Shown: positions 23,880 through 33,314, numbered from the stretch's first letter. The stretch: DNA of 64,000 bases from Azotimanducus sp965220185 (GCA_965220185.1 OZ244807.1:1054001-1118000), one strand, 5' to 3'. A program made the numbers and translations. Notes: a model not told the origin generated them from the letters alone.

Positions 23880-24398
23880 TCAGCCAATCCTTGAGAGTTC
23901 AAGCAAATGCTTCACATCCTCGAACATGGGTGTGCCGACCTGATTCCAGTTGTAGCGCAATACCAGGTTCCCAAGCGGGTCGGCGATATAGACGCCGGAC
24001 TCGAGTGTGACTTGCGTGTTCAAGGATTCTGAGGGCAGGTGATTCGCATCGGATTCGCTTGCGTGATCCCAAACAAAGGTGCGTGTGACGCGGCGTGAAT
24101 CCTTGCCGAGCCTCACATGCAGGGCGCGGAGCGTTGGCAGAGCGGATTGGCAGTCTTCAAGGCATCCAGACGTTCCAGGGACAACAATCAAGCGCCAGCG
24201 AGCATCTTCTGATGACAGGTCCTCAAGACCCACCTGGGCGAGTGTCAGTCCTGACGAGAGCAGTTGGCCATGATTCGTGGTGCCCCACGGCTCGCTGTTC
24301 ATCGACGTTTTGAGCCACCAAGCGCCGAGCAGCGGCAGCAGCGTGAGTGCGAGCAGGCTGCCCAAGAGGATGCGGCCTTGTCTGTTGGAGTCAGCCAC
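23880..24398 (-). CDS. Cytochrome-oxidase-cluster membrane-anchored protein
   Basis: The 172-residue protein has one N-terminal membrane segment (ILLGSLLALTLLPLLGAWW) and a periplasmic domain with a Cys pair in GTSGCLEDCQSALPTLRAL and DPLGNLVLRYNW, which looks like a thioredoxin/Sco-type fold. Proteins of this kind are found between surf1 and ctaA in many gammaproteobacterial cox clusters. Their role in oxidase assembly is assumed from position. It overlaps surf1 by eight bases. Confidence 0.8.
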   Translation of the reverse strand: MADSNRQGRILLGSLLALTLLPLLGAWWLKTSMNSEPWGTTNHGQLLSSGLTLAQVGLEDLSSEDARWRLIVVPGTSGCLEDCQSALPTLRALHVRLGKDSRRVTRTFVWDHASESDANHLPSESLNTQVTLESGVYIADPLGNLVLRYNWNQVGTPMFEDVKHLLELSRIG

Positions 24399-25122
24399 GG
24401 GATTGCGTCCTTTTACTGCGGCTTCTGTACGCCAGAATCAAAGTCAATATTATAGACGTGAGCGCGAGTCCAAACCATTGCACGGCGTAGCCGAAGTGCC
24501 GGTCGGCCCCCATCGGCAGCTCGAAAGGCTGAGTGATGAGTGCGCCCGGTTCGCCGCCGCGCAGTCTCAGAATACTTGTCCGCCGCGCGTCCGCAAGCTC
24601 GCCCATGCGTTCGAGGTCAAGCTGTTGCAGGAGCCTTGGCCACGGATCATCAGTGGTGCTGTGCGCATCGTCCAGCCTTGGGCCAACCCCAAAGTCGGGC
24701 AGCAGCAGTCCGATGATTTCGATTTCACCCGGTGGTGTCGAGGGCGCTCGGATAGATTGCCGGTTGGGATTCGGCATCCAGCCGCGGTCAACGAGCAGTC
24801 GCTGCCCACCCTTGGTTTCAAAAGGCTGCACAACTTGAACACCAGGTTCGCCGAGGCGTGTGCGGTTGTCAATAAGAAACATACGCTCGGCATCAAAGTG
24901 GCCTTGCACGCGCACTCGCGTGAACGTGGCCGTGTGCACGCGCCAGTCTTCTGCGGCTTTCGTCAAGGATGCTTGTAGCTGGGCTTCAATCGAACGCTTG
25001 TCATCGGCGCGGGAAAGCTGCCACGCGCCGAGGCTCAAGAACAATGCGCAGCACGCGAGTAGCAGCAATCCGACAACGATGACCGAACTCGCTGGTACAG
25101 TGTTCACGTACAGTCGCTTCAT
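24391..25122 (-). CDS. SURF1 family oxidase assembly protein
   Basis: The 243-residue protein has a transmembrane segment at each end and the family motifs LGAWQLSRADDKR, LIDNRTR, VDRGWMPN and HFGYAVQWFGLAL. SURF1 helps insert haem A into subunit I. It overlaps the downstream assembly gene and is part of the minus-strand cox operon. The small DUF2909 gene lies upstream on the opposite strand. Confidence 0.93.
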   Translation of the reverse strand: MKRLYVNTVPASSVIVVGLLLLACCALFLSLGAWQLSRADDKRSIEAQLQASLTKAAEDWRVHTATFTRVRVQGHFDAERMFLIDNRTRLGEPGVQVVQPFETKGGQRLLVDRGWMPNPNRQSIRAPSTPPGEIEIIGLLLPDFGVGPRLDDAHSTTDDPWPRLLQQLDLERMGELADARRTSILRLRGGEPGALITQPFELPMGADRHFGYAVQWFGLALTSIILTLILAYRSRSKRTQSRG

Positions 25123-25133
25123 AGGGGAGTGCC

Positions 25134-25355
25134 ATGGCGCTCAAAATTCTCATCCTTGTGCTCTTGGCCTGCGTCATCGCCAGCCTGTTTAGCAGTTTTG
25201 TGTTCCTGTTCAAGGATGTTGATGTGCCTGAATCGCGGCGTGCACTCTACGCGCTCGGCATCCGCATCGCTTTTGCTGCCGCGCTCATGTTGACGATTTT
25301 CTATGGTCTCTATACCGGACAACTTGGGCTAAACGCCCCGTGGCACGGAGTCTAA
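25134..25355 (+). CDS. DUF2909 twin-transmembrane protein
   Basis: The 73-residue protein consists of two hydrophobic segments (ILILVLLACVIASLFSSFVF and FAAALMLTIFYGLYTGQLGL in parts). DUF2909 proteins are found, in opposite orientation to their neighbours, between coxC and surf1 in gammaproteobacterial cox clusters, exactly as here. The function is unknown, with a link to oxidase assembly inferred from position. Confidence 0.85.
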   Translation: MALKILILVLLACVIASLFSSFVFLFKDVDVPESRRALYALGIRIAFAAALMLTIFYGLYTGQLGLNAPWHGV

Positions 25356-25362
25356 CGCTTCA

Positions 25363-26274
25363 TCAGATCACGTACACGAAAATAAACAGACACACCCAGA
25401 CCACATCAACGAAGTGCCAGTACCAAGAAGCGGCTTCGAGTCCGAACTGGTCGTTGGGTTTGAAGTGGCCGATGATCGCCCGGTAGAACTGCGCTAGAAG
25501 AATGACAGTGCCGAGCGTGACGTGGAATCCATGAAAGCCGGTCAATATGAAGAAGGTTGAGCCGTAGATGCCGCTTGCGAGCGTCAAGCCCAATGCTTGA
25601 TAGGCATGCACGTATTCCCATGCCTGCAAGACGAGAAAGATGATGCCAAGCAGGCAGGTGAGGCCGAGCCAGCCGATGAGCTTGCGACGATCTTGGTTTT
25701 TGACCGCGGTATGCGCCCAATGCACGGTAAAGCTCGAAGACAGTAGGATGACCGTATTCCAGAACGGCAGATAGCTCAGCCATCCGCTGAGCGCTGGCGC
25801 CGCCATGCTTTCGTTGGGATTGGGGTAGGCACCGGGATCTGGGTTCTCCACCACCGGCCATACGGGTTCGAACTCCGGCCACAGGTAATCGCCGGTGATG
25901 CCTTTGGCACCATCGCCGCCGAGCCAAGCGACCGCGAACACGCGCGCATAGAAGAGTGCAAGGAAGAATGCGAAGAAGAACATGACTTCGGAAAAAATGA
26001 ACCAAGCCATGCCCGATACGTAAGATCGCTTGACAGCGGCGTTCGGCAGGCCGGCATGGTTCTCTGCAATGACCTTCGCGAACCAGCAGTAGAGCACGGC
26101 GGTGAGACCGAAGCAGCCGATCAGAAAGAGATAGATGCTCGGCGACTCGTCGCTTTGAAGGTCGTTGAGCCAGATGCCGAGGCCAGCGAGCATGGCGCCA
26201 ACGGTGGCGGCCACGAAAATCGGATACCAGCCGTTCTCTGGGACGTAATAGGTTGAACTTGATGGTTCGGACAT
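25363..26274 (-). CDS. coxC: Cytochrome c oxidase subunit III
   Basis: The 303-residue protein begins MSEPSSSTYYVPENGWYPIF and has about seven membrane helices. Conserved stretches are SGMAWFIFSEVMFFFAFFLA (in parts), EYVHAYQALGL, GFHGFHVTLG and YWHFVDVVWVCLF. I choose ATG 26274 because GAGGA lies at the right distance. It follows ctaG closely in the operon order typical of aa3/caa3 oxidases. Confidence 0.96.
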   Translation of the reverse strand: MSEPSSSTYYVPENGWYPIFVAATVGAMLAGLGIWLNDLQSDESPSIYLFLIGCFGLTAVLYCWFAKVIAENHAGLPNAAVKRSYVSGMAWFIFSEVMFFFAFFLALFYARVFAVAWLGGDGAKGITGDYLWPEFEPVWPVVENPDPGAYPNPNESMAAPALSGWLSYLPFWNTVILLSSSFTVHWAHTAVKNQDRRKLIGWLGLTCLLGIIFLVLQAWEYVHAYQALGLTLASGIYGSTFFILTGFHGFHVTLGTVILLAQFYRAIIGHFKPNDQFGLEAASWYWHFVDVVWVCLFIFVYVI

Positions 26275-26289
26275 GGAGTCGTTCCTCAA

Positions 26290-26823
26290 CTAAGTGGTCG
26301 CGGGGACTTCAAAATAGGCGTAGGAGAGCGTCAGCGACTGAACATGCGCTGGCAAGTCCGGATCGACTGTGAACAAGAGCGGAATACGCATGGATTCACC
26401 CCCTGCCAAGTATTGCGAGGTGAAGCAGAAGCACTCGGTCTTGTGAAAGTAGTCGGTAGCGAGGATGGGCACGAGCGAAGGAATCGCCTGTCCAGTGATG
26501 CCGCGGTCGCTCGTATTCTCGATGATGAAGTCCGTTTGCCGCGTCTCGCCGGGGTGCACGCGCACCGACTGCTTGTCGGAATGAAAAGACCACGGCATGC
26601 CGTCATTGGTGTTGGTGACGAAGCGCACCGTCACGAGGCGAGAGGTGTCCACGGGCAAATCGCCAGCCGATATTTCGACCTTGTCGCCAGTTTTGCCGCC
26701 GAGTCCGGTCACTTCGCAAATGAGGTCGTAGATCGGCACCAGCGCGAAAGCGAAGCCGAACATGCCGACCGCGACGGCGGCGAGTTTCAGGACTGTCTTG
26801 CTATTGGACTGCATCACGTTCAA
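26290..26823 (-). CDS. ctaG: CtaG/COX11 copper chaperone
   Basis: The 177-residue protein has one N-terminal membrane helix and the copper-binding motif ECFCFTSQ, with LVPIYDLICEVTGLGG and FHKTECFCF matching COX11. It inserts copper into the CuB site of subunit I. Starts three bases after the coxA stop. A downstream Met at residue 4 (MQSNSK) is an alternative start. Confidence 0.95.
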   Translation of the reverse strand: MNVMQSNSKTVLKLAAVAVGMFGFAFALVPIYDLICEVTGLGGKTGDKVEISAGDLPVDTSRLVTVRFVTNTNDGMPWSFHSDKQSVRVHPGETRQTDFIIENTSDRGITGQAIPSLVPILATDYFHKTECFCFTSQYLAGGESMRIPLLFTVDPDLPAHVQSLTLSYAYFEVPATT

Positions 26824-26826
26824 GCG

Positions 26827-28425
26827 TTACGAGTGCGCTTCGGCCTCGGTGACACGCGGCGGATGCGTGAACGAATGATACGGTGGCGGCGACGGGAGCG
26901 TCCATTCGAGGCCATGGGCACCGTCCCAGGCACGCTCTCCGGCTGCGATGCCGCCACGAATCGCCTTCACAACGACAAACAGGAAAAGAAGCTGCGAGAA
27001 CCCGAAGATGTAGCTGCCAATGCTTGAGAGCATGTTGAAGTCGGCGAACTGCAAGGCGTAGTCGGGAATGCGGCGCGGCATGCCAGCGAGACCTGAGAAG
27101 TGCTGCGGGAAGAAGGTGATGTTGACGCCGATGAACGACAGCCAGAAGTGCAGCTTGCCGAGCGTCTCGTCGTACATGTGCCCGCACCACTTGGGCAGCC
27201 AGTAGTAGACGCCGGCAATAATCGCGAATATGGCGCCGGGCACCAGCACGTAGTGGAAGTGCGCGACCACGAAGTAGGTGTCGTGATACTGGAAGTCCGC
27301 CGGGGTGATTGCGAGCATCAGGCCCGAGAAGCCGCCGATGGTGAACAGCACCACGAAAGCGATTGCGAACAGCATCGGCGTTTCGAACGTCATGGAGCCG
27401 CGCCACATGGTAGCGATCCAGTTGAATACCTTGACGCCAGTCGGTACTGCGATGAGCATGGTCGTGTACATGAAGAAAAGCTGTCCAGCGATTGGCATGC
27501 CGACGGTGAACATGTGGTGCGCCCAGACGATGAAGGACAGAATGGCGATGGAGGCAACGGCGTAGACCATTGACGTGTAGCCAAAGAGGGGCTTGCGGGC
27601 GAAGGTCGGGATGATCTGAGAGATGATGCCGAAGGCTGGCAGGATGAGGATATAAACCTCAGGGTGTCCGAAGAACCAGAAGATGTGCTGGAACATGACC
27701 GGGTCGCCGCCGCCGCCGGCATTGAAGAAGCTAGTGCCGAAATGTACATCGAAGAGCACCATGGTGACCGCGCCGGCGAGCACTGGCATGACGGCCAAGA
27801 GCAGATAGGCGGTGATCAGCCAAGTCCAGATAAAGAGCGGCATGCGCATGAGCGTCATGCCGGGGGCGCGCATGTTAAGAATTGTGACGATGATGTTGAT
27901 GGCGCCCATGATCGACGAGGCGCCCATCATGTGTACTGCGAAGACAAAGAAGGTGACTGTATCCGGCGCGTAGATCGTCGACAGCGGTGGGTAGAAGGTC
28001 CAGCCAAAGTTCGGCCCGCCTGCCTCCATGAAGAGCGTTGAAATCATCATCAGGAAAGCGAACGGCAGGATCCAGAAGGACAGGTTGTTGAGGCGTGGGA
28101 GCGCCATGTCGGGAGCGCCAATCATCATCGGCACCATCCAGTTGGCAAGGCCGACAAAGGCTGGCATGACAGCCCCAAAAATCATGATGAGACCGTGGTT
28201 GGTGGTCATCTGATTGAAGAAGTCGGGCGACATGAACTGCAGTCCCGGCTGGAATAGCTCGGTGCGAACAAGCAGCGCCATCACGCCGCCAACGAAAAAC
28301 ATGGCGAGACTCAGCCACAGATAGAGCGTGCCGATGTCCTTGTGGTTGGTGGTGAACAGCCAGCGGGTGATGCCGTAGGCCGGCCCGTGATGATGGTCGT
28401 CGTGTTCGTGAATGATGGCGCTCAT
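26827..28425 (-). CDS. coxA: Cytochrome c oxidase subunit I
   Basis: The 532-residue protein has about twelve helices and the catalytic residues of haem-copper oxidases: WFFGHPEVYIL with the His-Tyr pair, WAHHMFTVGMP with the CuB histidines, and TYFVVAHFHYVLVPG with haem ligands. It forms the haem a/a3-CuB centre that reduces oxygen and pumps protons. Located between coxB and ctaG in one minus-strand operon. Confidence 0.98.
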   Translation of the reverse strand: MSAIIHEHDDHHHGPAYGITRWLFTTNHKDIGTLYLWLSLAMFFVGGVMALLVRTELFQPGLQFMSPDFFNQMTTNHGLIMIFGAVMPAFVGLANWMVPMMIGAPDMALPRLNNLSFWILPFAFLMMISTLFMEAGGPNFGWTFYPPLSTIYAPDTVTFFVFAVHMMGASSIMGAINIIVTILNMRAPGMTLMRMPLFIWTWLITAYLLLAVMPVLAGAVTMVLFDVHFGTSFFNAGGGGDPVMFQHIFWFFGHPEVYILILPAFGIISQIIPTFARKPLFGYTSMVYAVASIAILSFIVWAHHMFTVGMPIAGQLFFMYTTMLIAVPTGVKVFNWIATMWRGSMTFETPMLFAIAFVVLFTIGGFSGLMLAITPADFQYHDTYFVVAHFHYVLVPGAIFAIIAGVYYWLPKWCGHMYDETLGKLHFWLSFIGVNITFFPQHFSGLAGMPRRIPDYALQFADFNMLSSIGSYIFGFSQLLFLFVVVKAIRGGIAAGERAWDGAHGLEWTLPSPPPYHSFTHPPRVTEAEAHS

Positions 28426-28469
28426 GTTCGTCTTTCGTCCCTGTTGTCCTGCTTTGGCTATGTTCTAGG

Positions 28470-29615
28470 TTATTCGGAGAGTGCGATCACGTCGCGCGGC
28501 TGGGTGATGTCGCCCGCATTGTTGCCCCAGGCATGTCGCTCGTAGTGCACCACTGCCGCAAGCTGCGCAGCGTCGAGTTGATTGGCGAAGGACTGCATAG
28601 ATGTGCCAGGCACGCCGTCAATGACCAGTCGCAAATGCTCATCGCGCGGCCCAGTGACGACCGAAGTGCCAATCAGGCTCGGATAAATCGGTGGAATGCC
28701 AGCACCCGAGGGCAGGTGGCAGGAGACGCAAAAGGCGTTGTAGACGCGCTCGCCTTCGACCATCAGTTCTTCTTCGCTGAAGGTTTTGCTCAAGGCCGCC
28801 TTGCGTGCTTCGGCAAGATCAAGCTGCTCGTCGTACCACGTATTGAACTCATCGGGCGACACGGCGTTGACGACGATTGGCATGAAGCCATGATCCTTGC
28901 CGCACAGCTCCGTACACTGGCCACGATAGACGCCTGGCTCTTCAACAATTGTCCACATGTCATTCAAATGACCGGGCACGGCATCGCGCTTGATGCCGAA
29001 ATCGGGTACCCACCAAGCGTGAATGACATCTTCCGCAGTCACGAGAAAGCGAACCTTGCGCTCTGTCGGGATGACCAGCGGCTTATCGACTTCCAGCAGG
29101 TAGTATTGACCCTTGGCCGACTGATTATTGATCTCCTCTTGCGGCGTTGCCAGCGTCGAGAAGAAGGATACGGTCTCGTTGCGATCGTCATCGAGATACT
29201 TGTACTGCCACTTCCACTGGTAGCCGCGCACTTCGATGGTGAGGTCTTCACCGCCGGTGTCGTACATGCGAAGGAGCACGACGGTGGAGGGCGCAGCCAA
29301 GGCGACAAGGACGACAAAAGGAATGATGGTCCAGACAACTTCGAGTGTCAGGTTGTCGTGAAACTGCCTCGCCTCATAGCCGCGTGATCGCCGATGGGCA
29401 ATGATTGAGATCGCCATGGCGCCAAAGACAATCACTCCGATGGCGACGCACACCCAAAGGATGATCATGTGGAGATTGTAGATATCGCGACTGATGTCGG
29501 TCACGCCGACCGGCAGGTTGAGCTCGTCTGCGAAGCCCGCGCTTGACAGAACAATGCCGAGCGCGGCTAGAGGAATCGTGGTGAAGAGGTGGCGCAGGCT
29601 GAACATCTGTCGCAT
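28470..29615 (-). CDS. coxB: Cytochrome c oxidase subunit II with fused cytochrome c (caa3 type)
   Basis: The 381-residue precursor has a signal peptide, two membrane helices, the CuA site GQCTELCGKDHGFMPI and a C-terminal cytochrome c domain with CVSCH. The fused haem domain makes the enzyme caa3-like. ATG 29615 is used because it gives a normal signal peptide (MRQMFSLRHLFTTIPLAALG). The gene heads the minus-strand cox operon and is divergent from an aquaporin. Confidence 0.96.
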   Translation of the reverse strand: MRQMFSLRHLFTTIPLAALGIVLSSAGFADELNLPVGVTDISRDIYNLHMIILWVCVAIGVIVFGAMAISIIAHRRSRGYEARQFHDNLTLEVVWTIIPFVVLVALAAPSTVVLLRMYDTGGEDLTIEVRGYQWKWQYKYLDDDRNETVSFFSTLATPQEEINNQSAKGQYYLLEVDKPLVIPTERKVRFLVTAEDVIHAWWVPDFGIKRDAVPGHLNDMWTIVEEPGVYRGQCTELCGKDHGFMPIVVNAVSPDEFNTWYDEQLDLAEARKAALSKTFSEEELMVEGERVYNAFCVSCHLPSGAGIPPIYPSLIGTSVVTGPRDEHLRLVIDGVPGTSMQSFANQLDAAQLAAVVHYERHAWGNNAGDITQPRDVIALSE

Positions 29616-29773
29616 GGGAAGAGAATTTGAGATCACTGTATTTGTCGGCACGCCTTGTTATTGCTTGTTGTTGGAATCATCGGTGCATTATACGGAATGA
29701 TTCTGCGCTGAGAAACGTTGCGGACGATGATCATTTAGACTCAGCGGCTTGTTCGACCGATCTTGCGCCCAAT

Positions 29774-30472
29774 ATGCCCCCAGATGCTCTTTCGCCTGCA
29801 CGTCGATGGCGCGCCCTTGCCGCCGAAGCGCTCGGCACGATGCTGCTGCTCGCAGGCGTGGTTGGCTCAGGCATCATGGGCGAAACGCTCGCGGGCGGCA
29901 ATGCCGCCACCGCACTCCTTGGCAATACCCTCGCCACAGGCGCGATTCTCGTCGTGCTGATCACTATTTTCGGGCCTTTTTCAGGTGCGCACTTCAATCC
30001 GGCAGTGACCCTCTCGTTCCTGCTTCGGGGCGAAATCGGCAAGAGTTTGGCGGCTGTCTACATGATCGTGCAAGTGACCGCAGGGATTGCCGGCGTGGTG
30101 CTCGCGCATCTCATGTTCGAGGTCGATGCGCTGCAAACATCAGGCAAGGCGCGTGCAGGCTTTGCGCAAATGCTCTCCGAAATGGTCGCGACCTTCGGAT
30201 TGGTGGCGTGCATTCTCGGCACGCTCCGCGTGCGCCCGAAAGCCGTCGCCGCCATGGTCGGACTCTATATCTCGGCGGGCTACTGGTTCACGGCTTCGAC
30301 ATCTTTCGCCAACCCAGCGGTGACCATCGCGCGCAGCTTCACCGATACGTTTTCTGGTATCGCGCCAGGGGATGTGCTCGGGTTTGTGGTTGCGCAGCTC
30401 GTCGGCGCGGCGCTGGCGACAGGGGTGTTTTGGTGGTTTGGGCGGGGCGATTCGGCGCCGCAAGTTGATTAG
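29774..30472 (+). CDS. MIP-family channel (aquaporin)
   Basis: The 232-residue protein has six membrane segments and two NPA boxes, HFNPAVTLS and SFANPAVTIARSF, the signature of aquaporins and glyceroporins. It begins MPPDALSPARRWRALAAEAL. A longer frame upstream to 29627 runs through the promoter region. The residues that set water or solute selectivity cannot be assigned safely. AqpS-like metalloid channels are an alternative, but no arsenic genes are near. Confidence 0.9.
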   Translation: MPPDALSPARRWRALAAEALGTMLLLAGVVGSGIMGETLAGGNAATALLGNTLATGAILVVLITIFGPFSGAHFNPAVTLSFLLRGEIGKSLAAVYMIVQVTAGIAGVVLAHLMFEVDALQTSGKARAGFAQMLSEMVATFGLVACILGTLRVRPKAVAAMVGLYISAGYWFTASTSFANPAVTIARSFTDTFSGIAPGDVLGFVVAQLVGAALATGVFWWFGRGDSAPQVD

Positions 30473-30735
30473 GGCGTGTTCACACTATGCACGCTGACGC
30501 TGCCGAGTCCCGTTTCCCGTCAGACAAGGCCGAGCGAGCGCTGTGGGGCTTACCCCCCATGAGCAAGCGAGAACGAAGGCTGGCGGAAAACGGGGCCGGC
30601 CCGAAGGGCGCGCCCACAAACGCCCATCTGCTGCGTTACTGCCCTTGGAAATACGGCGGGGTATTCCCTGCGGACCGCGCCTTGCATCTGGGCGCTTGTG
30701 GGCGCGCTGATACCTCTTTTTAGTTTGACGGAGCA
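30473..30735. other. 263-bp noncoding stretch with repeat-like ends
   Basis: No convincing protein. The left end, GCGTGTTCACACTATGCACG (30474 onward), resembles 39249-39271. The right end, AGTTTGACGGAGCAC (30722 onward), resembles 47950-47964. It looks like a GC-rich interspersed element whose termini recur elsewhere in the window. A 78-codon frame inside it (30487-30723) is probably chance. Confidence 0.4.
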
Positions 30736-32007
30736 CTAGGAGAATACGTCGGCATCGCCAATGTTGAGCGCATGCCAGCGCAGTGCCTCTGGACTCGGAA
30801 TGTGTTGTGCGAGCGCTGGCGTCCTGAGTTGCTCATCTTGAAACTGCTGTAGCCAATGGTTGCGCGAGTCAGCGTTTACTTCTTTGGCGAGTTGGATGCG
30901 GAGGTCGCCATTTACCCAAATCATGCCGCGATCAAATGCCCAATGGATCGTGCGGTTGAGCGCCAGTCCGTTGTGTATGACATCCTTGCCACCGCGACTC
31001 ACCGGAACAATGTGAGCAGCTTCAACTTCGAAGTGAAATCCAGTGCCGCTCACGTCGGCGTGCCGAATCCCGATGCCGGATACGGCGCATCTGGAATCGT
31101 ACGCACTGACCACTGCCGTTCGAAACAGGCCGGATCGAACCATGATTTGACGCTCGGTCATCTTTCTTTCGCTGACTGCAGTCAGTAGTTCGCCCAGTGT
31201 TCGAGCAAGAGATAGGTTGTCATGCAGTGCGCCAACCTTTTTGAGTCTTTCGAAGGGCTGAAAAAGATCCGCCTGTTGCTGGGCGCCATCTGACCACACC
31301 GAAAATGACTCCGGAAGCAGCGCCAATATTGTCTCTGATGACAGACTGGCAAGATCGAAACAGTCTGGCAGGTTGTTGAGGAATCGGCAGAAAGCGCGAA
31401 GGCCATTTGGTTCGTGAGAGTAGCCCCGTCGCCGTCTGCCGGTTGACGGGTGCATGTACAGGCGACTAGCGGCGGTCAATACGCCGCGGCTCGACATCAA
31501 TCGCTGTCGCTCGCCGAGGTGGGTCGCTGCGATGTTGTGCACCGGCAAAGCATCGGACAGGAGCAGATCCAGTTCACCATTCGGCCCGCCGCCGTATCGG
31601 CGCCATAGCATGTACGGGCCGCGAAGCAGGTGGCGGTGACGACGTCTGGCATCCGGGTCGTCGAGCAAGTACCGACCATTGACACCGGGCGCCCGCTCCC
31701 CTTGTCGATTGACCGGACACACCGCGTCAAAATAGAACAGCGACAGCCATTCCCACATCCCAGTCTCGTCGGCATCCTCATCGATACCAGCTTGTCGGAA
31801 CCGCTCATCGATGTACGCCGCGAATTCCCTTCGGCTTGCAAAGCTTCGGGGCTCTATAGTGATCGAGTCAAAGCTGCATGGCTTTGAATACGAGGGGTCG
31901 GTCAGCATCGCCAATGGCGGCGGCGCGCTGCCTTGTCGCCTTAATCGGTCAAGATATTGCTTGAACCGGCCAATGCCATTGGGAGTGAAGCGCCGCACTG
32001 TGGGCAC
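30736..32007 (-). CDS. HNH endonuclease of an ATPase-nuclease pair
   Basis: The 423-residue protein starts at GTG 32007, preceded by AGGAAGG. Its C-terminal third is an HNH_2-type nuclease: CAVSGIGIRHADV, then EVEAAHIVPVSRGGKDVIHN, GLALNRTIHWAFDRGMI. The first 280 residues are an unrecognised domain with WEWLSLFYFDAVCPVNRQG and GPYMLWRRYGGG, likely for target binding. It lies 14 bases after the ATPase gene on the same strand. Stand-alone HNH_2 proteins are known as restriction-like enzymes. Coupling to a dedicated ATPase suggests a two-component defence system, which is inference. Confidence 0.75.
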   Translation of the reverse strand: MPTVRRFTPNGIGRFKQYLDRLRRQGSAPPPLAMLTDPSYSKPCSFDSITIEPRSFASRREFAAYIDERFRQAGIDEDADETGMWEWLSLFYFDAVCPVNRQGERAPGVNGRYLLDDPDARRRHRHLLRGPYMLWRRYGGGPNGELDLLLSDALPVHNIAATHLGERQRLMSSRGVLTAASRLYMHPSTGRRRRGYSHEPNGLRAFCRFLNNLPDCFDLASLSSETILALLPESFSVWSDGAQQQADLFQPFERLKKVGALHDNLSLARTLGELLTAVSERKMTERQIMVRSGLFRTAVVSAYDSRCAVSGIGIRHADVSGTGFHFEVEAAHIVPVSRGGKDVIHNGLALNRTIHWAFDRGMIWVNGDLRIQLAKEVNADSRNHWLQQFQDEQLRTPALAQHIPSPEALRWHALNIGDADVFS

Positions 32008-32021
32008 GAGTTCGACCTTCC

Positions 32022-33314
32022 TCAGCTATCTCGCTCTTCAACGTCACGAAGTAATTTTAGCGTCAGCGCTCTATCGAAGCCCGAAAAAGCATAGGTTCGA
32101 AAGGACGGTACAGGAAACCTCAGAGGCGTGCCGAGCCCCGGTTGATCGGGGTCGGGCTCAAGTACACCGCTATGAATAGCATGTTCAACGTTATCCCATA
32201 CCTGATCGCGTGACATGTCGAAGCGCGCTTTCGCGATATCCGCAACATCATCAAAACCAAAAGGTTCATCAAGACCCTTCGAATGCGCCAGTCCGCCAAT
32301 AACGCTCTGAAAATCTCGAAGCTGTGCATCTCGAATGATCTCTTCATAGAAACTGATTCTGTTTTCCCTGCCGAGTTCGAATGCCTTTTTCAAACAGATG
32401 TCCAAATCCTTCGGGGTTTGTTCAAGGAATGCTTGCGCCAATCCATGCAAATATCCTTGTACGTGCCGAGGGTAGCAGTCGCTTTCCTTGACAATGGTCT
32501 TGGCAATCGCCTCGTTAGGAAGTGGCAGCGTGTCGAGCCCGAACGGCTCGTATGCCAAGAACGTATCCACAAGCTCAAAAACCTCTTGGGGTTCGAATGC
32601 AGCCAATTGATGAGTTGACCCAGCCGCCTTCCTTGGAGAAACGCCATATCGCTTGAGTTTGGCCGAGGTATCTGACAGTCCGCTGAACACAACGCAAGTC
32701 CTGATCTGTCCGGTGTTGCCGTCAGCTAACTTGACTGCGCTGAGGTTCTTGCCAGAATCCGTGTCGGCGCTCAGGCGCTGTGTTTCGTCTACGAGCACCA
32801 GAAAGATCGTCTCCCTTGCGCCTTGAAGGTAAAGATTAAGTGCCGACCAAACGCTTAATACGCCAGATTGGATTCGCTCAGCGGGTGCGAGTCGGCTTGT
32901 TTGCGATTCTTGTCCTCCGCCAAGCCAAGTGAATCCGAGGGAGCTCGACACCGTCTCGCTTTGCGCCTCGTCAAGAACACAAGAGCTGAGTCCGCAAGCT
33001 TCTATGAACGCGCGCGCCACACTCACTTGATTGCTCATGTCCTCACCGGAGAGCATGACAGGCATGACAGTGCCGGATTCCTGATAACGCTTCCTCAGTT
33101 CCTCGAGCAGCACGGATTTGCCGCTACCTGGCGGTCCTTGCACCACGTCAGCGTTTGGCAGGCTCCTTCCTTCTTCGCGGGTGAGGCGCAATTGCCGTTC
33201 GATGGTATCGAGGATTTGTGTTCGTCCAACAAAATGGAACGCGACGCCGCGGTCTCGCCTATCCAAGAAGATTTTGAGTGCCTGTTTGTTGTCTTCGCTG
33301 AGTATTTTTTCCAT
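32022..33314 (-). CDS. P-loop ATPase of an ATPase-nuclease pair
   Basis: The 430-residue protein begins MEKILSEDNKQALKIFLDRR and has Walker A VQGPPGSGKSVLLEELR, Walker B-like IFLVLVDETQRL, and a sensor stretch VVFSGLSDTSAKL. This is the STAND/AAA_16-like class that senses signals or loads nucleases. The C-terminal part (VIGGLAHSKGL, VEHAIHSGVLEPDPDQPG) looks like a winged helix. It is the first gene of a two-gene operon with the HNH nuclease. A 22-bp part of it (32352-32373, encoding GRENRIS) is copied beside the second phase-variable cassette. Confidence 0.72.
   Translation of the reverse strand: MEKILSEDNKQALKIFLDRRDRGVAFHFVGRTQILDTIERQLRLTREEGRSLPNADVVQGPPGSGKSVLLEELRKRYQESGTVMPVMLSGEDMSNQVSVARAFIEACGLSSCVLDEAQSETVSSSLGFTWLGGGQESQTSRLAPAERIQSGVLSVWSALNLYLQGARETIFLVLVDETQRLSADTDSGKNLSAVKLADGNTGQIRTCVVFSGLSDTSAKLKRYGVSPRKAAGSTHQLAAFEPQEVFELVDTFLAYEPFGLDTLPLPNEAIAKTIVKESDCYPRHVQGYLHGLAQAFLEQTPKDLDICLKKAFELGRENRISFYEEIIRDAQLRDFQSVIGGLAHSKGLDEPFGFDDVADIAKARFDMSRDQVWDNVEHAIHSGVLEPDPDQPGLGTPLRFPVPSFRTYAFSGFDRALTLKLLRDVEERDS

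Noticed and set aside
30487..30723. 78-codon frame in the noncoding stretch after the aquaporin
   Set aside because: Similar-size frames are open on the other strand, composition is GC-driven, and there is no ribosome-binding site or known family.
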